From an uncultured Bacteroides sp. (GTDB taxonomy: Bacteria > Bacteroidota > Bacteroidia > Bacteroidales > Bacteroidaceae), in assembly GCF_900547205.1 (NCBI RefSeq), contig NZ_URFY01000001.1, positions 127,901 to 191,900 of the forward strand: a stretch of DNA of 64,000 nucleotides. The letters are read 5' to 3'. The notes under the pieces were generated by a model. That model saw nothing but the letters and a program-made list of their open reading frames with translations, made no database searches and was not told the DNA's origin. Position 1 is the first letter of the stretch; every line of letters begins with the position of its first letter. Positions 26,109-35,982 of this stretch are shown piece by piece. The position numbers and the translations under genes were made by a program.

Positions 26109-28013
26109 ATGAAATTGATAAAATATTTATTGATGGCGGTATGCCTGATGACTGTCGTTTCTTGCAATTATTTGGACATTGTACCGGATGAAAAGGCAAC
26201 GGAAGAAGACGCCTTTAAAAACCCTAAAGCGGCATTGCGCTATTTGTATTCGTGCTATTCTTACATCCCCGAGGCAAGAAATGGTAGTTCTTCATTAGAC
26301 CTTTTGACCGGTGACGATGTGGTGACTCCTTGGGAACATGAGAAATTTGGTAAATTCGTACAAGGTACATACACTCCGAGCAACCCGATTATCAACTATT
26401 GGCACGACTTGTATAAGGGAATCCGCCAATGCTATCTGATGAAAGAGAACGTAGGTTCTGTGCCGGGACTATCGAATGAATTGAAAGCGGAATATACGGC
26501 GGAAGCGGATTTCTTGGTGGCATATTACCACTATATTTTGATACGTACCTATGGTCCGAGCATTCTGATTAAAGAGTTGTTCGACGTTAATACGCTGGGC
26601 AATCCGGAAACTTTCTTGCCACGTTCTCCGTATGACGAATGTGTGACATGGGTGGCAGAGCAATTGCGTGAAGTGGCGACTCGCCTGCCGGCAGTTCGCA
26701 CGGGTGATGAATACGGACGTGCCACTGCCACAGCTGCAATGGCTCTTCGCGGTCGTCTGTTGTTGTATGCCGCTTCACCGTTGTTCAACGGAGGTGAAAA
26801 GTTTCGTTCAATGTTCAGCAGCTTCACCAATGCAGACGGTACTCCGCTTATCAGTACCTCTTACAACCCTCAGAAATGGAACGATGCCGCCCAGGCTTGT
26901 AAGGAGGCTATCGATTTGGCGAAGGCTAATGGCTACGATTTATACTATGCAACAGAAGGAGCATTGAGCAGCACTCCCGAACCCACGGACCTTAATCAAC
27001 GCTCGTTGCGTTTCACCTTCATCGACAAGGAGAATTCGCCGGAAATTATTTTTGCCGATTGTCGAAAAGAATCAAGCAACTACAGCGTGCAGGGAAAGAG
27101 TGTACCTAGATGGGGTTCGTATAGCTGGGGTGGTCTTGCTATTACTTTACGACAGATTGAACGCTTCTATACGGAAAACGGTCTGCCTATCGACGAAGAT
27201 CCCAATTATCCTTATGCCAACCGCTTCAACATCACGGAGGTTCCTGCGGACAATCTGAACGCTGAAGGAGAAACTATGGTGATGAATATGCAACGCGAAC
27301 CTCGTTTTTATGCTTGGGTATCGTTCCATAATGGTTATTACGAAGTGATGGGAAAAGATGCAGATACCAAATCGAACAATGCTTTTGCCACCAAATATCT
27401 GAGAGGTGAGAAAGGAAAAGAGGAAACCAAGCATTTGGTGCAATTTACTAAATTATCCAACCAAGGAGTTACCTCAGACAATCAACAAGGTACTAAGAGC
27501 GGCTACTTAAACAAAAAGGGTGTGAACCCGGCTACTTCTGTCAGCTCATCAGGTTTTACCCCTGCGCACTATCCCTGGCCGGTAATTCGTTTGGCAGAGC
27601 TCTACTTGAACTATGCAGAAGCCTGCGTGGAATGTAACAACTTGCCCGAAGCTAAAACGTATTTAAATTTAGTTCGTAAGCGTGGAGGAGTCCCGTCGGT
27701 AGAAGAATCTTGGGAAGGAATCGCTACACTCGACCAAAACAAGTTGCGCCAGATTGTCCACCAAGAACGTCACATTGAGCTTTATTTGGAAAACCACAAT
27801 TTCTATGATATTCGCCGTTGGGGTGAAGCGGAAGTTTTGGGAGAACGCCCAATGGGACTTTCTGTAGAAGAGACGGACTTGGCACGTTTTGCCCAGCCGA
27901 AAGAAGTGGAACTTTCCCGTAATTTCATCCCGGCACACTACCTGATGCCGTTGCCCATTAGCGAAATCAATAAAAATCCTAATCTGGTACAGAACCCGGG
28001 ATATAGTGACTAA
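26109..28013 (+). CDS. SusD/RagB outer-membrane lipoprotein (locus 1)
   Basis: A 634-residue surface lipoprotein (lipobox LMTVVSC, then NYLDIVPDEKATEEDAF, typical for the family). Tetratricopeptide-like helices of the SusD fold are represented by NYWHDLYKGIRQCYLM, AEADFLVAYYHYILIRTYGP, AMALRGRLLLYAASPLFNG, IRLAELYLNYAEA and LYLENHNFYDIRRWGEAE. It caps the SusC barrel and captures glycan ligand. It lies 20 bases after the susC-like gene. Confidence 0.95.
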   Translation: MKLIKYLLMAVCLMTVVSCNYLDIVPDEKATEEDAFKNPKAALRYLYSCYSYIPEARNGSSSLDLLTGDDVVTPWEHEKFGKFVQGTYTPSNPIINYWHDLYKGIRQCYLMKENVGSVPGLSNELKAEYTAEADFLVAYYHYILIRTYGPSILIKELFDVNTLGNPETFLPRSPYDECVTWVAEQLREVATRLPAVRTGDEYGRATATAAMALRGRLLLYAASPLFNGGEKFRSMFSSFTNADGTPLISTSYNPQKWNDAAQACKEAIDLAKANGYDLYYATEGALSSTPEPTDLNQRSLRFTFIDKENSPEIIFADCRKESSNYSVQGKSVPRWGSYSWGGLAITLRQIERFYTENGLPIDEDPNYPYANRFNITEVPADNLNAEGETMVMNMQREPRFYAWVSFHNGYYEVMGKDADTKSNNAFATKYLRGEKGKEETKHLVQFTKLSNQGVTSDNQQGTKSGYLNKKGVNPATSVSSSGFTPAHYPWPVIRLAELYLNYAEACVECNNLPEAKTYLNLVRKRGGVPSVEESWEGIATLDQNKLRQIVHQERHIELYLENHNFYDIRRWGEAEVLGERPMGLSVEETDLARFAQPKEVELSRNFIPAHYLMPLPISEINKNPNLVQNPGYSD

Positions 28014-28031
28014 TTTAAATGTAATACGATT

Positions 28032-28904
28032 ATGAAGAAATATGTAATATATGCAATGGCATTTTTTGCCTTAACCCATACATCTTGCAGTGATAACGAC
28101 GAGGGAGTAGCTCCTACCGATATTACCAACCTGACCTCGGAAGCCCTTCCCGGCGCTATCCAGCTGAATTGGGAGTGTCCTGATGCGGAGAATAGTAATG
28201 TCCGTTATGTGGAAGTGCGGTATTTTGATCCGGCTAAAAAACAAGAAGTGAGAAAAACGGCCAGCAGTTTTAGTAACAGTATCTTAATTGATGACTTGCG
28301 GTTGAAATACGGAGAGTATAAGTTCCAAATACAGCCGTTCAGTACTACTTTTACTCCAGGAACAGTTCATGAGATTGCTGAAACGCCGAAACGTGCCGAA
28401 GTTACCGAAACATATACCAGCAGGGAACTGACGATCACGGCCAATGATATAGATATTCCGGGAATATATAGCGGCTCTAAAGCGGAATCTTTGTTTGATA
28501 ACGACAATAAAACTTTTGTGAATTTTGATTATAGCACAAGTACGGCAACCGGAGTTACCCGCTATTATGACATCCACTATCCGAAGACACAGGAATTTAT
28601 TAAGTTTTCCTATATCAACAGAGACCATAAAGATGCCAAATTCCCTTCGGTAATTGAATGTTATGTGAAAGCGATGGAGTCCGATCCGTGGACACTAGTG
28701 ACTACATTGACGCAAGATGCCGACGGACTCCCTACCAAACCGCTTGATTCTTTTCTTTCTAAAGAATATAGAGCACCTTTTGCTTTCAATTATTTCCGTT
28801 TCCAGGTGCCTACTGTGCATACGGGCAGTGATGTGAAGAACTTCTCATTCGCCGAATTCCGGATTTATGAGGTCGAATATTATTTCTTTGACCCGGAAGC
28901 GTGA
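28032..28904 (+). CDS. surface lipoprotein, Fn3-like plus discoidin-like domains (locus 1)
   Basis: A 290-residue lipoprotein (ALTHTSC lipobox). Residues about 30-120 look like a fibronectin III domain (ITNLTSEALPGAIQLNWECP, YVEVRYFDP, YGEYKFQIQPFS). The C-terminal half resembles a galactose-binding F5/8 or discoidin-type sandwich (SKAESLFDNDNKTFVNFDY, FAFNYFRFQVPT, FSFAEFRIYEVEYY). It sits in the place where surface glycan-binding proteins occur in Sus-like loci and probably helps bind the target. A related protein is encoded at 43276-44211. Confidence 0.8.
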   Translation: MKKYVIYAMAFFALTHTSCSDNDEGVAPTDITNLTSEALPGAIQLNWECPDAENSNVRYVEVRYFDPAKKQEVRKTASSFSNSILIDDLRLKYGEYKFQIQPFSTTFTPGTVHEIAETPKRAEVTETYTSRELTITANDIDIPGIYSGSKAESLFDNDNKTFVNFDYSTSTATGVTRYYDIHYPKTQEFIKFSYINRDHKDAKFPSVIECYVKAMESDPWTLVTTLTQDADGLPTKPLDSFLSKEYRAPFAFNYFRFQVPTVHTGSDVKNFSFAEFRIYEVEYYFFDPEA

Positions 28905-28937
28905 TTATAATCAATGTGTAAATATAAAATTAAAATC

Positions 28938-31793
28938 ATGAGAACATATTTATATTGGAGCTGCTTTGTCATGCTGTTTGCCGTATGTTTATTCTCGGCT
29001 TGCAACGACGATGAAGGCGCTGGCAGCATACCGACGTTGGAAATAGTCGCAGAGACTGTTGACTTTGAACAAGAAGGAGGTAGAAAAGCGCTCGAAATTA
29101 TTTCCAATCGCATCAATTGGGTGGCGGCGGTTAATCTGGAAGCGAGAGGCTGGTGCTCGGTAACAGCCGACGTGCAAGATAAAAAACAATTCATGGAGAT
29201 TGCGGTTAACAAAAACAATGCCATCGAATCCCGTGAAGCTATTATTACAGTGAGAATCGATGAATTGGTCCGTAAACTAACGGTGCGTCAGTTAGGTTCG
29301 GGTAAGGGAATCTTTATTTCTCCCGAGAATATAACTGTCGGAAATGTGGGAGAGACAATCGAATTTACGGTTACTACGAATGTGGAGTATGAAATTATAC
29401 CATCCGATTGGATTAAGAAAGCTCCGGAAACCAGAACTATAGAATGGCAGACTAATACTCATAACTACATTGTAGACCGTAATACCGGAGATAAGCGTAC
29501 AGGAACCATTCTTGTAAAAGAAAATAGCGCTGATGAGAAAAAAATATCTGCGGAGTTGGTGGTTACGCAAAGCGCCGGCGAATATGAAAGCGGTGAATCC
29601 GGTTATGGAGAAGATGTAATGGTGCCAATTGCAGGAGGTGAGGCTCGCAACAACTTGGGAGCCATCTCCGAAAAATCATCCACTCCTTTCGTAAGAGCTT
29701 GGGATGGTAAGTACTCAGGCACAGGCAGCGGCTATCTATGTAGTGACAAGGATGAGTTTAAAGCATCGGAAGCAGAGACCGATCCGGCTAAGAAAACGTG
29801 GCCGTTAAGTCTTATTTTCAAATTTGAAGATCAATCCCGGATTGATTATTTTATATGGTATGATGATAAGAACAAGGATGCGTTGTCTGTAGGAGACGTA
29901 TATGTCAAGACGAAGACCGATGCAGATTTCAAATTGGTGATGAAAGATGTAGCGTTCGATGCTGGTACTACTCCCACACGCATTGATTTTCCGGTGGCAT
30001 TGATAGATCCGGTAGAAATCAAAGTAGTGGCAAAAACGGTGTATACAACCAATCAGAGTGTCAAAAGATACTTGCTGGTGAGAGAAGTGGAATTCTACCG
30101 TCAGAATCCCAACAACTTCGATCCGATGACGCTTTTTGAAGATGTGACGTGTACGCAATTGAAAGCGGGCATTACCGAAAAACAGATTGAAGAATGCACG
30201 GATCCCCTGTTCCGTAATATGGCTTTCTATATGTTGAGAGGTAACTATCCTGCCGAGTTCCGCATCAATAACTATAAGGCTTATCCTCACCCGAGCATTT
30301 TCCAGAAAGAGAATAAACTGAGCAAGGCGCACGACTTGTTGTCCAATCCTACGGGAATATTCGTGGAACAGGGCAAGGAAGTGATTATCTTGGTTGGCGA
30401 AACCAATGGGCTTCCGCTCACAGCCCGTGTCTTGAATCTGTATGTACCGGGTGAAGATGGATTCAACAAGAATTATTCTCATAACCTAAGAAAGGGTACA
30501 AACCGCTTCATTGCCGAATCGGATGGCTTGATTTATATCTGTTATCATACACCGGATTATAAATCGGCCCCCGAAATCAAAATCCATATTCCTTCCGGAA
30601 AGGTAAACGGATATTTCGACACTAAGATTCATGAGGCAGGAGAATGGGAACGCTTACTGAATGCTGCGGTTGCTCCTCATTTTGATGTATTGGGTGAGTA
30701 CTCTCATTTGATGTTCCCGGTAAGCAGCTTTAAGTCGTATACTCCCGACGGGAAGGCATTGGTGGATATCTATGATGAATTGGTGCTGCTTGAGCAAGAA
30801 TTTATGGGATTGAAGAAATACAATCGTATGAATCCGAATTATGTCTGCTTCTCTGTGATGTATAACAACAGTTATATGTATGCCGCTGATTATCATACCG
30901 GATACGTGGCCAGTGAGATGAATGATTTATGTAGTGTAGACAAAATGAGAACCAGTGTTTGGGGACCTGCCCATGAAGTAGGACATACTTTCCAAACCAA
31001 GCCAGGCTTATGCTGGCATGGAATGACGGAAGTAACCAACAACATTCATTCATTGTATGTACAGACCACCTTTGGAAACCAATCCCGTCTAATGGCTACT
31101 CCCAGTAGTGGCAAATATACTAGCCTTTATGAAAAGGGTATGTCACTCTTGTTGCCGATTGATCATCCGCACGTGAGAAAAACGCCGGATGGATCGGATA
31201 TAGATGTATGGTGTCAGTTAGTACCTTTCTGGCAATTGTATTTGTACACCCAGATAGAAGGAAACAAAGATTTCTATAAAGACTTATACCAAAAGATACG
31301 GGAAACAGCCGACAAAGACACACCGGGAGAAAGCCAAGTGGAATTTACGGTACTGGCAAGTGAGGTAGCCGGATTGGATTTTACAGAGTTCTTCACGAAA
31401 TGGGGATTCTACGAACCGGTGGATTATAAACTGAATGACTATACGTCTAAGCAGTTTACGGTTACTAAAGAGATGGCCGACAAAGCCAAAGAACGTATCA
31501 AGGCAATGGGGCTTCCCAAACCATCCAAGAAAGTAGAATATATTTGCGATGATAATAAGGGGCTTTATAAGTCCAATAGCAGCATTGTTACTGGAAGTGC
31601 GTCAAGAAACGGTCAGACGTTCTTGATGGTTAATTGGAAGAATGTGGCAGCCTATGAAGTATGGTCTGACAATAAATTACTATTTATCTCCCCGGCCAAC
31701 ACATTTACCCTTCCTGCGCAATTCGTTTTAGGAACCAGGGTTCAGGTCTTTGCGGTAGCTCCATCGGGAGAAAAAGTAGAAGTCTCACTTTGA
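28938..31793 (+). CDS. M60-family metallopeptidase with BACON domains (mucinase type)
   Basis: A 951-residue lipoprotein (AVCLFSAC lipobox). Two BACON-like Ig domains occupy about 35-215 (EGGRKALEIISNRINWVAAV; VGETIEFTVTTNVEYEIIPS). A discoidin-like module follows (about 235-395), then the M60/enhancin catalytic domain. Zinc motif HEVGH is at 679-683 with the third ligand Glu698, matching HExGH-x14-E. The C-terminal region has another beta domain. Characterised Bacteroides M60 enzymes cleave O-glycosylated mucin-type proteins, and the domain order here is the same, so surface mucin glycoprotease is the best inference. It is co-transcribed with SusC/D. Confidence 0.92.
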   Translation: MRTYLYWSCFVMLFAVCLFSACNDDEGAGSIPTLEIVAETVDFEQEGGRKALEIISNRINWVAAVNLEARGWCSVTADVQDKKQFMEIAVNKNNAIESREAIITVRIDELVRKLTVRQLGSGKGIFISPENITVGNVGETIEFTVTTNVEYEIIPSDWIKKAPETRTIEWQTNTHNYIVDRNTGDKRTGTILVKENSADEKKISAELVVTQSAGEYESGESGYGEDVMVPIAGGEARNNLGAISEKSSTPFVRAWDGKYSGTGSGYLCSDKDEFKASEAETDPAKKTWPLSLIFKFEDQSRIDYFIWYDDKNKDALSVGDVYVKTKTDADFKLVMKDVAFDAGTTPTRIDFPVALIDPVEIKVVAKTVYTTNQSVKRYLLVREVEFYRQNPNNFDPMTLFEDVTCTQLKAGITEKQIEECTDPLFRNMAFYMLRGNYPAEFRINNYKAYPHPSIFQKENKLSKAHDLLSNPTGIFVEQGKEVIILVGETNGLPLTARVLNLYVPGEDGFNKNYSHNLRKGTNRFIAESDGLIYICYHTPDYKSAPEIKIHIPSGKVNGYFDTKIHEAGEWERLLNAAVAPHFDVLGEYSHLMFPVSSFKSYTPDGKALVDIYDELVLLEQEFMGLKKYNRMNPNYVCFSVMYNNSYMYAADYHTGYVASEMNDLCSVDKMRTSVWGPAHEVGHTFQTKPGLCWHGMTEVTNNIHSLYVQTTFGNQSRLMATPSSGKYTSLYEKGMSLLLPIDHPHVRKTPDGSDIDVWCQLVPFWQLYLYTQIEGNKDFYKDLYQKIRETADKDTPGESQVEFTVLASEVAGLDFTEFFTKWGFYEPVDYKLNDYTSKQFTVTKEMADKAKERIKAMGLPKPSKKVEYICDDNKGLYKSNSSIVTGSASRNGQTFLMVNWKNVAAYEVWSDNKLLFISPANTFTLPAQFVLGTRVQVFAVAPSGEKVEVSL

Positions 31794-31828
31794 ATCATTG
31801 AATAATTTATTAATCGAAAAAAAATAAT

Positions 31829-34303
31829 ATGAAACACTATTTTACTGGATTATTAATGTTGGGGGTAATGGGATGCACTACCCCCCAGCAAACACAAAAA
31901 GATAACATATCGGGAATCTATCCCAAACTGGCTTTCTACAACAATGAAGGCGAATGTGGAACGGGTGCAGTCGTGCCATGGGCAGGAAGTCTGTGGGCTA
32001 TCACTTACGGTCCTCACCTGCCATTCGGATCATCCGACAAGTTATATCAGATAACTCCGGACAAGAAGATGACAGTACGTTCGGAAAGTATCGGTGGGAC
32101 GCCTGCCAACCGTTTAATTCATAAAGAATCGAATCAGCTTAACATCGGTCCTTATTTTATTAACGAAACTGGAGACGTACGAGTGCTTCCTTGGCAAGAG
32201 GCTCCCGGCCGCTATACAGGTTCGGCACGCCACCTGACCGATCCTGCTAACAAAATCTATATAGGAACCATGGAAGAAGGTTTCTACGAAGTGGATGTGA
32301 ACTCTTTGAAAGCCAAAGAACTGTATAGAGACAGCAATGAAGGCTGGCGTCTGTATAAAAAAGATCCTAAAAATAATCCTAAACACGTAGAACTGCTGCC
32401 GGGAGCACACGGCAAAGGCTTGTATTCCGGTCAGGGTGTGATGATATTCTCCAACAATGGAGAGAACAGCGCTGCCGCCATGAAACATTTTGATGCTTTA
32501 TCCGGCTCTCTTTCCGAATGGGATGGCAAAGACTGGAAAGTGATTCGCCGCAACCAATTTGTAGAGTTAACAGGTCCCGGCGGCATCTATGGCAATACAA
32601 ATCCGGAAACAGATCCGATATGGGCTACAGGATGGGATCATAAATCGGTATTGCTTGGCGTAAGGCAACCGCACAAGGGATGGACTTTCTATCGTCTTCC
32701 GAAAGCCAGCCATTCTTACGATGGCGCTCACGGATGGAACACCGAATGGCCGCGTATCCGCAATGTCGGCACTGACGGACAACCGGATTATCTGATGACT
32801 ATGCACGGCTTGTTCTGGCGTTTCCCGCAGACTTTTACAGCAGAAAACTCAGCAGGTATCCGCCCCCGTACAAGTTATCTGAAAGTGATAGGTGACTTCG
32901 CCCGCTGGAATGATGAACTGGTATTCGGTTGCGATGATTCTGCACAGAAAGAGTTTTTAAATAAGCGCAAAGCCAAAGGTAACATTGAAGGTCCCGGACA
33001 GTCGAACTCAAACTTATGGTTCACCTCTCTGACGAAACCTGACGAACTGGGTCCTGCAACCGCCGACGGTGCAGTTTGGGAAAAAGAAGAGATACAGGCA
33101 AATGTATATTGCGAACCCTATCTGTTTGCCGGCTGGAAAAATCGCTGCTGCTGGTTGCAAAATGATGGAATGCAAGATATCATATTTACATTTGAAGTAG
33201 ACCGCCAAGGCAATAATACGTGGACCGAAATGGCAAAGATGCCTGTCCCCGCCGGACAATCAGTTTATCTTCCTTTCGACTCAAAAGAACAAGGGGAATG
33301 GATTCGTGTGAAATCGGACAAAGGCAGCAATGTCACAGTAAGTTTCGTATATACAGATGCCGATAACCGCTCCGTTTCCTCAGATGGAATTTTCAAAGGC
33401 TTGTCTGAAGTAACTGAGGATAAGAGTCTGGGCGGATTGCTGTATGGCTTGGGAAAGAACAGAAGGGCATTGGGGCTTTTGGCTACAAGCATTGAAGATG
33501 GCAAAGTGGTGGAAAACGGATATTACGAGATGAGTGATACGTTGACGTTAGTTCGTAAAGAGGATGCAAAGACTGCCGATTTTATCCGTGAGAAATTCTC
33601 CATCCCTCATCAGGTTGTTACTATCGACGAATCTTCAATCTTGATTGTAGACGATAAAGGCAGACGTTGGCGGTTGCCGCTGGGCGATGAAAGCTATTCT
33701 AAGCTGATGGGACAGGATTTGTTGCGTATCTGCCGCGAAGTGGCTACGGAACGCGATATGTTCAGTTGCCACGGCACATTCTACGAACTGCCTGCCGAAA
33801 ATGCCGACGGATATGCAAAAATACGTCCGATAGCTACTCATGATTTCCGTATTCATGACTATGCTTCTTATCGCGGTATGCTGATTATGACAGGTATCAA
33901 TCCGAAAGCTGCGGGTGACAACGAACATATCATTGTTTCTGAAGATGGCAAAGCCGCCGTATGGGCAGGAGCTATCGACGATCTCTGGAGCTTGGGCAAA
34001 CCGACTGGCAAGGGTGGTCCTTGGAAAAATACGGCTGTTGAAGCGGGAGTGACATCTGACCCGTACCTAATAGGTTTCTACGATAAGAAAGAACTTACCT
34101 TGTCGCATGACTCTCAGAAGGAGGTAGCTTTCACCATCGAAGTAGACCCTACCGGCAACGGAAAATGGATGAAATACACCACACTGACCGTGAAACCCGG
34201 TGAGAGCCTGACTCATGAATTGAAAGCTCCTTTCCAAGCGAGATGGATTCGTTTCTCTACAGATACGAACACAAATGCTACGGCATGGTTGGAATATAAA
34301 TAA
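31829..34303 (+). CDS. 824-residue lipoprotein of unknown function
   Basis: Not recognised at family level with certainty. It has a lipoprotein signal (LGVMGC then TTPQQTQKDN). The first 560 residues are rich in repeated W/G-containing beta strands (AVVPWAGSLWAITYGPHLPF, IYIGTMEEGFYEVDV, PIWATGWDHKSVLLGVRQ), suggesting a beta-propeller. Two similar beta modules recur, at about 415-510 (YCEPYLFAGWKNRCCW, FTFEVDRQGNNTWTEMAKMP) and at the C-terminus (TSDPYLIGFYDKKELTLS, FTIEVDPTGNGKWMKYTTL). These look like an internal duplication. It lies between the M60 peptidase and the phosphodiesterase and probably acts on the same substrate at the cell surface. Confidence 0.6.
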   Translation: MKHYFTGLLMLGVMGCTTPQQTQKDNISGIYPKLAFYNNEGECGTGAVVPWAGSLWAITYGPHLPFGSSDKLYQITPDKKMTVRSESIGGTPANRLIHKESNQLNIGPYFINETGDVRVLPWQEAPGRYTGSARHLTDPANKIYIGTMEEGFYEVDVNSLKAKELYRDSNEGWRLYKKDPKNNPKHVELLPGAHGKGLYSGQGVMIFSNNGENSAAAMKHFDALSGSLSEWDGKDWKVIRRNQFVELTGPGGIYGNTNPETDPIWATGWDHKSVLLGVRQPHKGWTFYRLPKASHSYDGAHGWNTEWPRIRNVGTDGQPDYLMTMHGLFWRFPQTFTAENSAGIRPRTSYLKVIGDFARWNDELVFGCDDSAQKEFLNKRKAKGNIEGPGQSNSNLWFTSLTKPDELGPATADGAVWEKEEIQANVYCEPYLFAGWKNRCCWLQNDGMQDIIFTFEVDRQGNNTWTEMAKMPVPAGQSVYLPFDSKEQGEWIRVKSDKGSNVTVSFVYTDADNRSVSSDGIFKGLSEVTEDKSLGGLLYGLGKNRRALGLLATSIEDGKVVENGYYEMSDTLTLVRKEDAKTADFIREKFSIPHQVVTIDESSILIVDDKGRRWRLPLGDESYSKLMGQDLLRICREVATERDMFSCHGTFYELPAENADGYAKIRPIATHDFRIHDYASYRGMLIMTGINPKAAGDNEHIIVSEDGKAAVWAGAIDDLWSLGKPTGKGGPWKNTAVEAGVTSDPYLIGFYDKKELTLSHDSQKEVAFTIEVDPTGNGKWMKYTTLTVKPGESLTHELKAPFQARWIRFSTDTNTNATAWLEYK

Positions 34304-34333
34304 TTTTAAAAACTATTTAGCTTAAAGAATAAG

Positions 34334-35290
34334 ATGAAAATTTCGAGAAGAAACTTCCTGAAGAAGGGATTGGCCGGCACATTGCTGCTCGGCACGGCTA
34401 CCTTGCCGCAGCCATTGTCCGCTTTCGTCTCTTCTACTTCCGAAGCAGAGAGGAGAAAGTCAAAGAGAGTTGTTTTGATTAGTCTGGATGGAATCTGCGT
34501 TGCCGGATTCCAACAGGCAAAAACTCCGAATCTGGATGCGCTACTATCGCAAGGTACACTGTCAGTAGAAACCCGTGTAGTGATGCCCTCATTTACGTTG
34601 CCCAATTGGACAAGCCACTTGACTGGTAGCGGTCCCGAGCAGCACGGAGTAGTGAATAACGCTTGGACGCTGGCAAAGCACAAACTTCCAGCCATTGAGA
34701 CGGATGCCGACGGATATTTTCCTTCGGTATTTAAAGTGCTGAAGGATGCCAATCCGCGCATAAAGACTGCTTTCTATTACAATTGGCTCAACTTAATCTA
34801 TCCTTATAATCAGAAGTATCTGGATGAGGTAAGTTTCCTAAAAAAAGACGAATATCTGCCGAATTATGAGAAGGCATTCAACTTCATGGTAGAAAATCGT
34901 GAAGACCCCACACTGGTATTCCTCTATTCCGTGCACACCGACCATGCCGGACATAAGCACAAATGGATGTCACCGGAATATATACGTTCGATTGAAGAAG
35001 CGGATGTGGAAATAGGCAAGTTAATCGACAAGATGAAACAAGAAGACTTGTATGACAACGCACATTTCATGTTCCTGACCGACCACGGTGGAATCGGTTA
35101 CGGTCATGGCGGTGTCAGCACGGATGAAATGATTGTTCCTTGGGGAATAGTAGGTCCCGGCATTGCTAAAGGAGTGAATATGGTTGAGGCTAATAATACA
35201 GTGAATACGGCTGCCGTTATTTTGCATCTGTTCAAAGTAAAACAACCTGCTTGTTGGACGGGTGAAGTGCCGGCATCCATTTTTAGGTGA
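34334..35290 (+). CDS. Tat-exported alkaline phosphatase superfamily phosphodiesterase
   Basis: A 318-residue enzyme. The N-terminus has a twin-arginine signal (SRRNFLKKGLAGTLLLG), so it is exported folded. LISLDGIC provides metal ligand Asp52, and PSFTLPNWTSHLTG places Thr88 at the nucleophile position of nucleotide pyrophosphatase/phosphodiesterase enzymes. VHTDHAGHKH and FLTDHGGIGYGHGG contain the remaining Asp/His metal ligands. It probably hydrolyses a phosphodiester or phosphate on a glycan, nucleotide or lipid in the periplasm. It ends locus 1. Confidence 0.85.
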   Translation: MKISRRNFLKKGLAGTLLLGTATLPQPLSAFVSSTSEAERRKSKRVVLISLDGICVAGFQQAKTPNLDALLSQGTLSVETRVVMPSFTLPNWTSHLTGSGPEQHGVVNNAWTLAKHKLPAIETDADGYFPSVFKVLKDANPRIKTAFYYNWLNLIYPYNQKYLDEVSFLKKDEYLPNYEKAFNFMVENREDPTLVFLYSVHTDHAGHKHKWMSPEYIRSIEEADVEIGKLIDKMKQEDLYDNAHFMFLTDHGGIGYGHGGVSTDEMIVPWGIVGPGIAKGVNMVEANNTVNTAAVILHLFKVKQPACWTGEVPASIFR

Positions 35291-35342
35291 AGTTGATTTT
35301 GCAGTTCTCGTCCCGAAATGAACGATCAAAAGTCCGAAGGAC

Positions 35343-35373
35343 TTGACAAACGCATTTTTATTTTGTATATTTG
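35343..35373 (+). promoter_or_regulatory. strong promoter of a small transcription unit
   Basis: TTG at 35343-35345 and TATATTTG at 35366-35373 are separated by 20 bases, the optimal spacing for the Bacteroides housekeeping promoter. It starts a unit that ends at the terminator at 35537-35577. Confidence 0.65.
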
Positions 35374-35414
35374 TAGACGTTAAGTGGAAGAAAACTAAAA
35401 ATTAAAACTTAAAA

Positions 35415-35507
35415 ATGAAAGAAGGCAATTCATATAAGCATCTATATCTAACCGTAATAAAGTGTAATATTAAGACAGATACTCAAGTAAATATTCATGG
35501 GGATTAG
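35415..35507 (+). CDS. possible 30-residue small protein or leader peptide
   Basis: An ATG about 35 bases after the predicted transcription start opens 30 codons (beginning MKEGNSYKHL, ending QVNIHGD) and a TAG stop. It is followed by a Rho-independent terminator. No family is recognised with certainty. It has no signal peptide or membrane segment. The enclosing unit could equally be a small regulatory RNA in which this frame is incidental. Confidence 0.4.
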   Translation: MKEGNSYKHLYLTVIKCNIKTDTQVNIHGD

Positions 35508-35536
35508 GGTGTGAATAATCCCTTTGAAGGCTTTAG

Positions 35537-35577
35537 GCTGCGAACTCTTATGGGGTTTGCAGCCTTTTTTGTTGCAT
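35537..35577 (+). terminator. Rho-independent terminator
   Basis: GGCTGCGAAC pairs with GTTTGCAGCC (one G-T pair), followed by six T residues. It ends the small unit between the two glycan loci. Confidence 0.88.
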
Positions 35578-35960
35578 AAATTTAAATTAAAACTACTAAA
35601 ACGGTATATGTGGGATTATAATAAACTCTAGACCCGTTTATAATAAACGATAACGGTTTTTATTATAAACTTAAAAAGAGTTTGTGCATTAATGATAAAC
35701 AATTTTTGATAGATGATGAAGGTGGGAAAAAGAAAGAATGATTTTAATTGAATTGAAAGGTAAATAATAGATACGGTTTCCCGTTCTGAAAGCTGATATG
35801 ATTCTTTTAAAAACATAGACTTATATTGCTAAAGATGAAATCTGTTATTTGCAGGTCATGTGCGTAGAATAAATAGGGAACGTGCATCTTGCGTCTTCTC
35901 TCTAAATTTCTATCAAACCAAATAATAGCCAACAATGAGCGCTAGATTCATAAATTTTAT
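35578..35960. other. AT-rich intergenic region with an inverted repeat
   Basis: GTTTATAATAAA (35636-35647) pairs perfectly with 35659-35670, and a third related half lies near 35615. It could be an operator. The rest of the spacer, up to the promoter of sigma gene 2, shows no gene. Confidence 0.4.
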
Positions 35961-35968
35961 TAGTTTTG
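35961..35968 (+). promoter_or_regulatory. -7 promoter element of ECF sigma gene 2
   Basis: TAGTTTTG matches TAnnTTTG and ends 14 bases before the ATG at 35983. Confidence 0.5.
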
Positions 35969-35982
35969 TGAAACCTTAATGA

